DNA of 64,000 bases from Tetrapyrgos nigripes (lineage: Eukaryota > Basidiomycota > Agaricomycetes > Agaricales > Campanellaceae): positions 1-64,000 of the forward strand of contig JAACJM010000326.1 of assembly GCA_013368315.1 (NCBI GenBank), given 5' to 3'. This document shows positions 22,801 through 33,000 of the stretch, piece after piece. Position 1 is the stretch's first letter. Every line of letters begins with the position of its first letter. The position numbers were made by a program, and so were the translations under genes. The notes beneath the pieces are model-generated. The model did not search any database, had not been told where the DNA came from, and saw only the letters and a program-made list of their open reading frames with translations.

Positions 22801-23949
22801 CTTTCTCTAAGTTTTCCTTGATGAATTCGTCGAGTTCCTTTTGTTCATTTGGGGACAATGGATATGTTTTGCAAGGGCGTGGTGTAAAGTCCGGTTTTAA
22901 CTCGATGGCGTGATCCCATTCGCCACGTTTCGGTAGTCTTTCTGAGGTTTGTTTGTCAAAGACTTGTAGGAATTGATGATACTGCGGAGGAATCTTATCT
23001 TTAAGAGGTACATCGACCTGAACGTTCTGAGCCGCCTCTGCAAGTTCTTGTGCTTTCGTAAAACCCGCACGGATGTTCAGATCCGGTCCTCCTGATGCTT
23101 CTTCATCGAATCTTTCCTCTTTCCCTAACAATTCTTCCATTACGTCCTGTTCCCACAGTTTTGGGATCGTGTCCCTCCCGTAGTCATCTTCGGTAAAGAT
23201 TGCGGTTTCTTCTGAGTTTCGGTGGAAAGATCGAATAGGAATTCGACATCGTCGTCCTGCAATTTTCGATTGGGCAATTGGTTTAACTCGTCCAACTGGT
23301 TCTATCCACCTGACTTGGTACTCCTTGTGATGGGTTCTCGGATCGATGACTGCGGGTTTCAAGGTTTTTGTTTTCAAGTGAAGAACGGGAGGTTTTGCCG
23401 TGATACATGTTTCTGGACATCGAGTCATGTCTACCCGTGAGTCCGACCAGTCTATATCCGGATTATGTTCTTCCAACCAGTCGGTCCCGAGAATTATATC
23501 ATGATCCCCAATGTCCGTTACATAGAATTCGGCCTGTTCTTCGTGGTACGCCTTGTTGTCTCGAGAATAGATACGAAGATTTTGGATTGTGTATTCCCGC
23601 ACCCATCCCATGGTGTTTTCAGAACCGTCAACGTTTCGAACTGGGAACGGGTTTTTGATAGGGAGAAGGGTAAGTTGGTTTCTTCGTGCGAATTGACTGT
23701 TAATGATTATGCCTTCTGCACCGCTGTCTATTAGAGCGTTTGCATCGATTTTTCTGCCAGTAATTTTGCCGATTAGTTCAGTTTTGAGTGTGATTGATGG
23801 TATCTGTCTATTACGAGTGATTGCCGACATTCTTATTTCTGAAGGAAAGGTTCGCTCACAAGAGGGGTATAACACACTATATCGATTGTTCTTTAACTGT
23901 CCGGTGTACTGTTTTACTCCTACTGACGACGTAGCAGAGGAGTGCTTTA
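19841..23949 (-). CDS. pol: Chromovirus Pol polyprotein
   Basis: About 1,360 uninterrupted codons. Aspartic protease: ALIDSGAEGIIIN. Reverse transcriptase: LRPVQDYRALNKG and the catalytic YMDDILIF. RNase H follows, with VEVDASDYATGG and a DKELLAI motif. Integrase has an H-H-C-C zinc finger (HPGRF..C-x2-C), the first Asp in TVDRSTK, SDRGPQFAS, and AYHPQTDGETERFNQ. The C-terminal chromodomain is VEAILDSKPT..YLVKWLDYADSENSWEP. It lies in the -1 frame relative to gag. The frame has no suitable ATG near its beginning and opens a few codons upstream of the gag stop, so expression probably requires frameshifting there (see findings). The C-terminal ~70 residues after the chromodomain are not recognised. 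Confidence 0.95.
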
Positions 23950-23957
23950 AAAATCCA
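23947..23957 (-). promoter_or_regulatory. Putative -1 frameshift window at gag stop
   Basis: On the minus strand gag ends TTG GAT TTT TAA. The pol frame (ATT GGA TTT TTA AAG) is open only after a TAA just upstream, so the shift must occur in this roughly 11-nt window. The run of five T lets a tRNA-Phe on TTT re-pair one base back, with the stop codon in the A site. Confidence 0.55.
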
Positions 23958-25455
23958 ATTTAGACATAATGTCTTTTAAATAGACGGTTGCTTGTTCCTT
24001 TTCCTCTCCTTCTAATCCTTTAACCCTATTCACCATATCAGAGATTTCCTTGATCGTGTTTCGAGAAGCGGATGCCTGTGCCACCGTTGCTGGTGGAGGA
24101 GACGCGGTTTCGGCTGTTCGAATGGTGCGAGGAGGAAAGTTTCGGGAAGTGTTTTGAGACGACGCTCTCGGGAATGTCGGACATTCGTTGCTCATATGTC
24201 CAGTTTGTCTACATGCAAAGCATGCCCCTGCTTTTCGAAGTCGGTCCCTTTCATCGGGTGTCAGTTTAGGTGGCAAATTGAAAGACGAGTTAGCACCTGA
24301 TCCCATGAGCGCATTGACGCTTGCTACCGTTCTTCCTTGAGACGGACCTGGGCTACTCTTTGACGTTGAAGTAGTCTTCCAGCGTCCCTGTCTCTCTCGT
24401 TCCTTTAACCACTCTAAGTGAAGCTCCACAGCTCTTTCCTGATATTCATCGAAGTCTTTCCACTTCGGATACGTCCTTCCAACTGCTTCTCGAAGTTTGG
24501 GTGGTAGCCCGTCCTGGTAGAATTCCAACAGTGCTGCTTCTCCGAACTCAGACTCTTCTCCATACATGTCAAAGATGCTGTTATAGCCGCTGATATCCGT
24601 CCCCTTCATTCTAGCAAACTTGATCTTTGTTCTGGCCACATCTTCCGAGGCTAAAGGTCTGAAGTCCCTTTTGAATCGATCACGTATCTCCTTTAAAGTT
24701 ATCCATCTCCGTTGATCTGGTGTAGCTTTCAACTCCTCATTTTCCTCATCTGCATCTCGTTCCGTCAATCTCTGCGTTGCCCAGTCTCCTCCTTTTTCCC
24801 CTGCGAAGAATGACAGAAATAATGCAACCTGACTTTCTTCGGTTGGGTACCTTCCTTGATTCATGCGCAGGTAGTTGTTGAACTGGGCCAACCATCGTTT
24901 TGCCTCGCTCCGTTCTCCGTTGAAGGTATCCGGTTTTCTTCCTCGTTCGGAAGTTCCGTTTAACCCGATAGGAGGCGTGTCAGCCATGACTGAGTCGTTC
25001 GGGTCTGAAGGGTCTGGGGAAGGAGGTGTAGGTGGGCGACGAGGGGCTACGGATGGTCCTTCGGCGGATGGAATGATGGGCGAAGAAGGCGGGGAAGTGG
25101 GGTCGTTTGGTTCTGGTGGGTTGTTGGAAGGTGTTTCTGGTACTGGGTTGGTTTCGGAAGGTTGGTTAGGCGTAGAAGTCCCTTGGCCTGATCTGGTTCT
25201 AGGTTTTCGATGTGCTTTCTGGATCGCAAGTTCTTGGAGCTGGGTGATAACGTGTAGCCAATTCGGGAGTTCTACGTCGGTAAGTCGCTGAGTGTTATAC
25301 CTGTTTAGGCAAGGTTGGTTTTTGCACGAAACCCAAGGATCGTCGCCGTTTTCAGGAATATAGCAGGCGTCTCGGTTCGATGCGGGGTGGAATACGTGTG
25401 GTCGGTTAGCACAACGGAGATTCGGATCTGCGGATGCGGACCGTCGCTCAGTCAT
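23947..25455 (-). CDS. gag: Chromovirus Gag
   Basis: A 502-residue frame with an ATG at 25455 and TAA at 23947-23949. The N-terminus (about 1-60) has a Cys/His pattern of its own (CANRPHVFHP, DACYIP, WVSCKNQPCLNRY). A Pro/Ser/Thr-rich linker follows. The capsid-like region (about 165-350) contains AKRWLAQFNNYL, FFAGEKGGDWATQ and FYQDGLPPKLREAVG, typical of retrotransposon gag proteins. A nucleocapsid zinc knuckle CFACRQTGHMSNEC (C-x2-C-x4-H-x4-C) lies near residue 400. The last residues are DIMSKLDF. Gag assembles the particle and packages RNA. An ATG-less frame precedes it in the same reading frame, separated only by a stop codon. Confidence 0.95.
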   Translation of the reverse strand: MTERRSASADPNLRCANRPHVFHPASNRDACYIPENGDDPWVSCKNQPCLNRYNTQRLTDVELPNWLHVITQLQELAIQKAHRKPRTRSGQGTSTPNQPSETNPVPETPSNNPPEPNDPTSPPSSPIIPSAEGPSVAPRRPPTPPSPDPSDPNDSVMADTPPIGLNGTSERGRKPDTFNGERSEAKRWLAQFNNYLRMNQGRYPTEESQVALFLSFFAGEKGGDWATQRLTERDADEENEELKATPDQRRWITLKEIRDRFKRDFRPLASEDVARTKIKFARMKGTDISGYNSIFDMYGEESEFGEAALLEFYQDGLPPKLREAVGRTYPKWKDFDEYQERAVELHLEWLKERERQGRWKTTSTSKSSPGPSQGRTVASVNALMGSGANSSFNLPPKLTPDERDRLRKAGACFACRQTGHMSNECPTFPRASSQNTSRNFPPRTIRTAETASPPPATVAQASASRNTIKEISDMVNRVKGLEGEEKEQATVYLKDIMSKLDF

Positions 25456-25464
25456 ACACTGGTT

Positions 25465-25866
25465 TTATGAAAGATAGTTGGGGCCTAGGATATAGGAAGA
25501 TGCTAGGCCGTATTCGGGAGAGGGTGCAGATGGAGAGTAGTCGATGTGTTCTTTGAGGAATAAAGGTCCTTGAATCTGGACCACAGTTTCTCCTGTATCG
25601 AAGTCTTCCTTCACCGTTATGTACGAGAATGTTGAGAGGACTACGTCACCTGATGTAAGTTTCCACACCCAACGTCTTGTGCAGACGAAGTGTCGGTCAA
25701 GACTCCAAGGATCTGTTCGCAGTTGTCTCCCGTGAGAGACCGCGTATTCGGAGTATAGGAGGTAACGAGGAAGGGGAAATGGAATCTGTTCGTAGTCTCG
25801 AGGGGTTTCAGGAGGTTCGATACGAACTCGGGGACGTGGGGTAGACAGAGTGAAAAGGGATTTCAA
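25465..25866 (-). CDS. ATG-less frame upstream of and in frame with gag
   Basis: A 133-codon frame lies between a TAA at about 25869-25867 and a TAA at 25467-25465, just upstream of the gag ATG at 25455. It is in the same frame as gag and is separated by that single stop plus three codons. No ATG occurs in it. The sequence does not look random: it has aromatic and charged patterns such as WSLDRHFVCTRRWVWKL and VVLSTFSYITVKEDFDTGE. It may be the N-terminal part of an extended Gag made by readthrough or by splicing from the leader, or it may be the remnant of an N-terminal domain cut off by a stop. No family is recognised. Confidence 0.45.
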   Translation of the reverse strand: MKSLFTLSTPRPRVRIEPPETPRDYEQIPFPLPRYLLYSEYAVSHGRQLRTDPWSLDRHFVCTRRWVWKLTSGDVVLSTFSYITVKEDFDTGETVVQIQGPLFLKEHIDYSPSAPSPEYGLASSYILGPNYLS

Positions 25867-26150
25867 TTACAGAACCGGTCGACCACCTTACTCGGGTTTA
25901 GCGAGTCTGGTATTACGTCTCGAGACTGTGTAGACGGGGGATGACCTCGTGTAACTGCTCCTTGAGTAGTTCACGCCTGCCAACCTGTGAGGCTCCTCAC
26001 ACAGGGTAGAGTTGATGGGCTTTGGGGCACCGTAGGGGAGAGATAGGATAATAGGAAAGTCCAGTACGATGGTAAAGGGGTAAAAGAGTTGAGAATAGAG
26101 ATGAACAAGATAGAAGGGAAAAGACTCAAGTAGTGAGGTGGGTGTATGGG

Positions 26151-26160
26151 AGTTCGTTCA
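26151..26160 (-). other. Putative self-primer binding site
   Basis: Two bases inside the 5' LTR boundary the minus strand reads TGAACGAACT. There is no TGG start that would pair with a tRNA 3' end. The 10 nt are exactly complementary to AGTTCGTTCA in the LTR (minus strand, 26346-26337), which lies at the predicted start of the transcript. Confidence 0.65.
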
Positions 26161-26162
26161 AG

Positions 26163-26686
26163 TGTCAAGGTTGTCGGTACACTCGATAACCACCCAAGTC
26201 ACACAACGCAAGAAAGCCGATTCAACAGAGAATAGATTGATCAAGAGAGATAAAGAAATGAAGTGATAAAAGATAGAGAGAGAGTAAGCTGACTAGGCTC
26301 TACACTGCGTAGTAAAAGTACGGAGCGGAGACGAAGTGAACGAACTAAGGAATAGGTTACAAGGATCACGGGTATATAAGTAAAATATGAACAGATGGGA
26401 AAGAGTAGGTGATAATAGGCGATATCATGTGGAAATGTCTAGGGCGAGAGAGTAATGAGCTAGATATGGATAGATGAAGGTACTAGATCATAAAGGATGA
26501 TTGACAGTGAGAATGTCCATGGAGATAGGAATCGGAGGAGATAAGAGTGTGAGTCATAGATTTATGGAGATGGTAACTATAGACGATGATGAGAAATGGT
26601 TAGTATTTATGGGGTTAAAGTGGGAAATAGGTAGTAAAAGGGAAAGGATAGAAAGGAAATGAATAGGCGGGAGACGATTCATGACA
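26163..26686 (-). repeat. 5' LTR of the chromovirus
   Basis: This 524-bp LTR reads as identical to 18621-19144. It is the promoter copy for the minus-strand element. TSD TATAG follows at 26687-26691. Confidence 0.95.
26337..26378 (-). promoter_or_regulatory. LTR TATA box and predicted transcript start
   Basis: On the minus strand a TATATA box (26378-26373) lies about 32 nt upstream of AGTTCGTTCA (26346-26337), a normal spacing for RNA polymerase II. The predicted RNA 5' end therefore coincides with the sequence complementary to the primer site. Confidence 0.55.
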
Positions 26687-26691
26687 TATAG

Positions 26692-28670
26692 GGCCAAAAT
26701 GCACATCAACAACAGAAGGAAGACTAGGGGGAAAGACTGGGAAAACTGCTGGCACTGCTGGGATACATGGATAACTCTGGAATGATACAGGAAAACTGAC
26801 TCTATTGGGAGTAACTAGATACCTTATATCCATGATCATCAGTAGCTAATTATGAGTTGGGATGTGTACCATATGGTCAAAGTCTGAAAATGAAACAAAT
26901 AAAGCTGTGGAAAAAAATGAAGGCAGTAACAGATGAAAATAAGGAACATATAAGATGTGCGGTAGAAAAAAATAAGTCAGGAAGGGAAACAAAATGTGCA
27001 GGATGTAAGATATGGTCTGATAAAAAATAGTTAGAAAAACAAAACAAGTAAGGAAAGGAAAGAGGTTTGAAATAAAAAATGACACGTAACGCTGAAAAAC
27101 AGTACTACAGTTCATAAGTGTACTTAGTATAATCTTTCCCCAAGTTACTTCCCACCCCCAATACATACCAAATTATTGAATAGATCTCTTCAATTTTCAC
27201 TATCTAGTATCGAGAGATTCTCTTACCAGCCTCCTTGAAATTTTTGGCTGTTTGATAGCACTTATAATTGTGGCAACTGTTGCACATTTACAACTCATCC
27301 TTTTCTCAAGACTTACTGATCAAAAACCTAGATCAGAGTGTAAATATCAAATATATACAGCTACTATTTTACTTGTAAATGGCCCAGAATCCACTCCGAA
27401 ATGACGGAAAAGCAAAAGTAATGAACGGGATTGACACAGCCATCACCAGCACACCTAAGCCTGGGGTACCCATACATTGCACTGAGGGTATCCGCAACTT
27501 TCTGGGTGCTGCAGGCCAATGAAAAATGAAAAATGATCAAATTTGATTATTTGGCTATCTACGCAACAAATGCTCAGGTAAATACTAACAAATAATTGCT
27601 GCCAGGATCACGCGCGCACTCAAGTTGCGTTCCCACGAGTGTGAGCTGGGTCTGCACTGGATATGCACCGGATCACAACTGGATCTTACCCAGTCAAAAT
27701 GTCACTGGGTCATCATTTGCCCCCGGTGTCTACCGATACATACACAGTGCTGAACTAAACCCTTCACAAACCCTTCACAAGTCCTTCATGAGTCATGAAC
27801 CCTGTGAGTTCTTCATCAGTCACTCATGAGTATGAGGGCCTTCACAAAGCTTTCACAAATCCTTCACTCTCTCTCAACGAGTAGACTGTTACCTCCTCTT
27901 TCATTCCAAAATCTATCTATTCATTTCTTAATTTGACATTCATTGTTAGAATTGTACAAATTTATGCCGGATTTACAAATTATCTACTTTCCAGTAACTT
28001 CAAAACAATTCTCCTTGACTTACAGGTGTATTACTTTAAACCTATTAGGATACCCAGGATATCATGTCCTCTATCTTGATGTATGACTTTTCTGTAAAAT
28101 TACAAGATTCCATGCCAATGTTTTGGGTTTTGTAAAGCTTCTGTAATACACCTGATGCCATGAATCCCTTCCTGTCCTCGCTTCCAGACCCTGTATCCCA
28201 TTACTTCTACTTCCTTCATTCTAGATCTTGTCTGTTGGTACCTATGGCTTCTACCTTCCTTGATACATCATTTATCTGACTGACAGATCATACCTGATCA
28301 TCATCCTATGATAGCTTCCCTTAGTACCTGCTGATCTAGCTTCGTACTTTCATATATTTACTATAGGGCTTTGTAGATAGGTCTCCAGTCTGTCCACTTC
28401 TGTCCCACTGATCCATACTGCTCAGCATTGTCCTCGGTACTATGTAGACTCTGGCCTAGTACTGGCTTACTCACCTATACCATCTATTTGCCTTGCTTCT
28501 TCGTCTTTGGCTTCTGTGTGGTGGCCTAAGAGGCATCCAGTCCCTATCTGAACCTGTTCTTGACACCGGATCTTATTTAAACATTTCTGTAACCATCTTG
28601 TCACTCAGTAAATCTATCATAAATGCACTTGCTATTGATAGTGATTTACAAGAGCTTTTGATCTCATAAG
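26692..28670. other. AT-rich gene-free DNA
   Basis: No supported gene. Bases 27590-27730 contain repeated CTGGGT/CACTGG words, and 27750-27880 carry repeated CCTTCACAAA-like words, probably remnants of an older repeat. The remainder shows no structure that I can identify. Confidence 0.4.
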
Positions 28671-28674
28671 TCTT

Positions 28675-29225
28675 CTGTAAATCTTGGCTGTATTACTATA
28701 TGACATACTGTGACCATGTGTCATATCAAATGTTTTGTCTATCTCAATAGTATTATAGTATGTATTACTCTGACACAATGTCACATAGAAAGATCCCAGT
28801 AATACACCTTGACTTACAGAAACCTTATGAAATTGTTGTGAATACTCCTGTAATACATGGGGATTTACAACCTGAATGGCACTGAGCAAGTCTTCAGTAA
28901 TATCACTGTATGACAGTGTATTTATGGTATTTGCACCTGTGTATGTCCTCTGTAAATCTAGGCTGTATTACTCTATGACATACTGTGATTACATGTCACA
29001 CTAAAATATTTCTGTAAATTTCAATGGTATTAGAGTGTGTATTACTGAGACTGAATGTCACATAGAAAGACTCCAGGTTCTGAAATTTTTGCTTTCATGT
29101 AATACTCCCATAATACATGAGGATTTACAAACTGAGTGGCACTGAGTAAGTCTTCAGTAATATCCCAGTATGATGGTGTATCTACAGGTATTTGCATCCA
29201 GTGTATGGGTAGGAGTTAGTGTGTG
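28675..29225. repeat. Tandem duplication, ~275-bp unit, two copies
   Basis: Copies start at 28675 and 28950 with CTGTAAATCT(T/A)GGCTGTATTACT. They share ATGTCACATAGAAAGA and a later GTCTTCAGTAATATC block at the same relative positions, with moderate divergence. Confidence 0.7.
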
Positions 29226-29880
29226 TTACAGCCTGTACCTCAAGGTGATGGCTGTCGTAAATAATACTGGAAGTTAATTGGCAGACTTCTGTGACACTCT
29301 TATATGTATACCCCAATTCCATATATACATGAGTGAAATGGCAACTGTGACGAAAGCATTAGACTCGACAGTAGACTTTTGAAGAAATCAAATAGAAGGG
29401 TTTTAAGAATGAAAGACTCCACTAAAATTGAAGAACCTGTCTACATATACATATCCAGCCCCGGCAGTATACAATTGTGCCATGATTCCTTCACTGACGG
29501 CTTCAGAAAAATTGTGCAGGCAAAACATACTCCACAAAGGACATATATACCAGTTACTCAGACGCATTATATATAGTGGTAACAGTATGTAGACTGGTCT
29601 CTTCGTCAAGGTGATGGCTGTGTTAAATCATACTTGAAGTTCAATTCCAAATAGTTGTGCAACGCCCGCATATGTATGCCATGTCCCATATATACACCAG
29701 AGTATAGAGGTGGCCATCAAGTCCTTAATAATGAGTGTCATGCAACTTTATATATGGTGGTAGCAGTATGTAGACCGGTCTGTTATTTCAATAAAGAGTA
29801 CTTGAAGTCTCCAATGCCAAATTGGTGTATCATACCAGATTATAGAGGTGGCCATCAAGTCCTTAATCCCAGTCAAAAAT
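29226..29880. repeat. Diverged short repeats
   Basis: TATAGAGGTGGCCATCAAGTCCTTAAT occurs near 29704 and 29841. A GCAGTATGTAGAC-CGGTCT block and an AAGGTGATGGCTGT block also recur across 29230-29800, which indicates two or three degenerate copies of a ~140-380 bp unit. No gene. Confidence 0.55.
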
Positions 29881-30209
29881 GACACCGACGGCTTCCGACA
29901 ATTCCGACAGGAAACCTTGAGATCCAAGCTTGTCCGAGTATTTCTGGATATTTCCGAGTATTTCCGATATTTTCTGTACAATGTATACAGCAACTCAGAA
30001 GCAACGACACATGTCAACGCGTGTCGACCTGCTCGAGCTCACGGAGTGCGACACGGACTTAGACTCAGAGGTTTTCTGTGAACATCAACGACGTCATCGA
30101 CGTCACGCTGCCCCAACAAAAACAATGGCTCCCCAAACTTTCTCGCCTAACTCAACTCACCTCAACCACCACCATCTTCCCCGTCTCTCCTCCCTTCTCC
30201 ATCCACCTT

Positions 30210-30505
30210 TCTCTTGCTTCCTCACTGCTTTCACACTTTCTCCCTACCAGATCACTGCATGGTGAATTGCATCACCCTCTCACTAGATAACAACCATATC
30301 AGCGCATTGGCAACAAATTACCACGAAACTTTGCACCATTGCCCCTCGCAAGCGAGGTAGCGGGATGTTCTGTTCTGGGCCAGAACAATTAGAATCTTCT
30401 AGGGGTTTCCAGGCTCAAATTCCTTCCTTTGCCTTTCTTAGAGCCTGAGCGAGCAGTGTATATATGTATCGTTTTACATTTGAGGTACGTGTTTGTCTGC
30501 TCTCA
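30210..30505 (+). repeat. Repeat module A
   Basis: This module contains GCGCATTGGC, a TCTGGGCCAGAACA palindrome-like block and GTATATATGTATCG. It recurs in reverse complement at 31250-31590 (module A'). Confidence 0.75.
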
Positions 30506-30509
30506 ATGC

Positions 30510-30965
30510 GTATCTGCCTAACTTTTGCAAACTTTTGTTCAAGTCTGCCAAACACTTTTTGGTGTGAGGTGCCAACTTTTTTTTCCAATCTGCAGAACAC
30601 TTTTGGCCATTTCTCAAACTTTCACCTAGAGAACTTTCTTGTTCCTTATTCCAAAAACTCTCAGAAGGATTCTTGATCCTTCTTTATCCTTCTGATTATT
30701 GCTACCCACTTTTCTCTAAGAAGATCAACTTCTTCTGAGCTGGGTCATTTATCACTGACCGTTGTCATTAAGGCCCAGTCAAAAACGATGCCGGCCACAA
30801 CCGACTATAACCGACCACTTCCGAAAATCTAGCTCCTGCCAACTATATCGGACGTGGCCAGAAAGACGTCGGAAAATGACCCTATACCGGATTTGCTTCT
30901 GACTATTTCTGGTCATTTCTGGTCATGTCCAGGCAAAAAGCTGTGAGGATGTGTCAATGATGCCT
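30510..30965 (+). repeat. Repeat module B
   Basis: Begins GCCTAACTTTTGCAAACTTT and contains CTTCTTCTGAGCTGGGTCAT, CCCAGTCAAAAACGATGCCG and CTATATCGGACGTGGCCAG. It recurs in reverse complement at 31592-32028 (module B'). Part of it also appears in the direct repeats at 32243 and 36297. Confidence 0.75.
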
Positions 30966-31249
30966 TTCGCACCGGGTCGGATAGTATCAGAAACGATCAG
31001 AAACTATCCACTTTTATTCCATTTCATACTATTGTACATCTTCTCTACTAAAGTAAGCTATACGGACGCCTTCTAACACCTGCCAACGCTGTCCCATCTG
31101 AGAAGTCGAATGACCCTGAGCCCAAACTGAAATAAACGAATTAGCAACGCAAAGTAACTGCAAGAGACCAGGGAAACGTACCTTCGGTGACTGTGTGAGT
31201 TCGCCATCAACCCGCCAATCATGAGTGTGTATGCTGAGCAGAGATACGC

Positions 31250-31590
31250 GTTGATAGCAGACAAACACATACCTCAAATGTAAAACGATACATATATACA
31301 CTGCTCGCTCGGGCTCTAAGAAAGGCAAAGGAAGGAATTTGAGCCAATGGTAGGAGCGTCACCCAACACAAGGAAGACACACCTGGAAACCCCTAGAAGA
31401 TTCTAATTGTTCTGGCCCAGAACAGAACATCCCACTACCTCGCTTGCAAAGGGCAATGGTGCAAAGTTTCGTGGTAATTCGTTGCCAATGCGCCGATATG
31501 GTTGTTATCTAGTGAGAGGGTGATGCGATTCACCATGCAGTGATCCGGTGGGGAGAAAGTGTGAAAGCAGCGAGGAAGCGAGAGCACATC
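31250..31590 (-). repeat. Repeat module A' (inverted copy of A)
   Basis: Reverse complement of module A with an insertion-like difference near 31340-31380. It lies between B and B', so the order is A-B-A'-B' and not a simple palindrome. Confidence 0.75.
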
Positions 31591-31591
31591 C

Positions 31592-32028
31592 TCACAGCTT
31601 TTTGCCTGGACACGACCAGAAATGACCAGAAATAGTCAGAAGCAAATCCGGTATAGGGTCATTTTCCGACATCTTTCTGGCCATGTCCGATATAGTTGGC
31701 AGGAGCTAGATTTTCGGAAGTGGTCAGTTATAGTCGGTTGTGGCCGGTGTCGTTTTTGACTGGGCCTTAATGACAACGGTCAGTGATAAATGACCCAGCT
31801 CGGAAGAAGTTGATCTTCTTAGAGAAAAGTGGGTAGCAATAATCAGAAGGATAAAGAAGGATCAAGAATCCTTCTGAGAGTTTTTGGAATAAGGAACAAG
31901 AAAGTTCTCTAGGTGAAAGTTTGAGAAATGGCCAAAAGTGTTCTGCAGATTGGAAAAAAAAGTTGGCACCTCACACCAAAAAGTGTTTGGCAGACTTGAA
32001 CAAAAGTTTGCAAAAGTTAGGCATATCA
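31592..32028 (-). repeat. Repeat module B' (inverted copy of B)
   Basis: Reverse complement of module B over about 440 bp with few differences. Together with B it could form a large cruciform around the interval 30965-31592. Confidence 0.75.
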
Positions 32029-32242
32029 CTATGCTGTGCTAAAGGGGCCAAAAATAAAATCCAACACTTTGATCATTTTTCAGCAAGATTTTCATGGTGT
32101 GACATGTGACAAATGGGTTTGTCGAGACCTTTCTGAGACTACTGAGCATTTTCAGTGTGTTGTGACACTGGTCCTTTTCTGCAGGCCATGACATGCATTT
32201 TTTATAAAAATATATAAAAATCGCATGGTCTAACCATGCAAG

Positions 32243-32692
32243 GCATTTTATAAAACCTATGGATCAACCATAGGCACTTTTATTAAAGCACTCTGCTTGC
32301 ACATGATTTTGAAAAATCCAGCACCTCCTGGACCTCTTCTCATGGCCCCAGCATCACTGTTCCACTGCCCATTTCCCATTTCAGAAAGCAGCAATGTCAT
32401 GGCATGCCACATGGCAGCACAGCATCTTCTCCTGTCCATCAGCTTGTCTTGTCGCTTTTCAGTTAGGTGTCAGAAACCTATCGTTCCTTATTTCAAAAAC
32501 CCTCAGCTACCCACTTTTCCCTAAGGAGATCAACTTCTTCTGAGCTGGGTCATTTATGACTTCATAGTTGTCTGCAGATCCCCTTAGATTGCAACACATT
32601 ATCATAGGACCTTGATTTATTGTGTTGATACTTATTTGGTTCATTCCTTTAGAAACATAGACATTATTCACAAGTAGTATATATAGTGTAGG
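32243..32692 (+). repeat. ~400-450-bp direct repeat, left copy
   Basis: Begins TTTTATAAAACCTATGGATC and ends near CACAAGTAGTATATATAG. It is nearly identical to 36298-36690 except for two short insertions in this copy (near 32390 and 32570). The ends are not TG..CA, so it is not an ordinary LTR. Confidence 0.8.
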
Positions 32693-32836
32693 ATATTTGT
32701 CCTGTATCCTTACTCTAGTCTGGTCTGGTCATATGGACCTTGCCTTATTCTACTGTCACCTCACCTAAACATCTCCAGCTCAGTTCTGACGAGCTGTGAT
32801 TCCCTGAACTTTTACAAATACAAACTATGGAAATCA

Positions 32837-33000
32837 TTCAGGGAAGAAAGCTGGTCACCTGACACTACCCACACTCCTTGATATGACTAATTGCAAGGAT
32901 TTGACATATGTCACATGATGTCATGCCTAATATTCCGACACATACACTATTACAAATAACCCTATTGTTTTACCTCTAAAAACATAGTATTTGCCTTATA
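32837..33000 (+). repeat. Isolated, diverged monomer of the 166-bp satellite
   Basis: One copy of the satellite unit with more differences than those in the main array. It is followed by a ~160-bp flank (CATGACATGGACTGGTCAGG..) that is repeated after the main array at 34784. Confidence 0.75.

Larger units (their letters stand above)
18621..26686 (-). mobile_element. Full-length Ty3/gypsy chromovirus (LTR retrotransposon)
   Basis: The 8,066-bp element lies between TATAG target duplications (18616-18620 and 26687-26691). Both 524-bp LTRs start TGTCAAGG and end ATGACA and read as identical, so insertion was recent. On the minus strand the order is 5' LTR, primer site, an ATG-less frame, gag, pol (protease, reverse transcriptase, RNase H, integrase, chromodomain), a third frame, purine tract, 3' LTR. 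Integrase after RNase H places it in Ty3/gypsy, and the C-terminal chromodomain makes it a chromovirus. Apart from the stop between the first frame and gag, no disruption is visible, so the copy may be active. Confidence 0.95.

Noticed and set aside
30775..31766. Simple DNA transposon with ~185-bp terminal inverted repeats starting CCCAGTCAAAAA
   Set aside because: The inverted similarity continues outward past these points on both sides, so they are not element ends. No target duplication is present.
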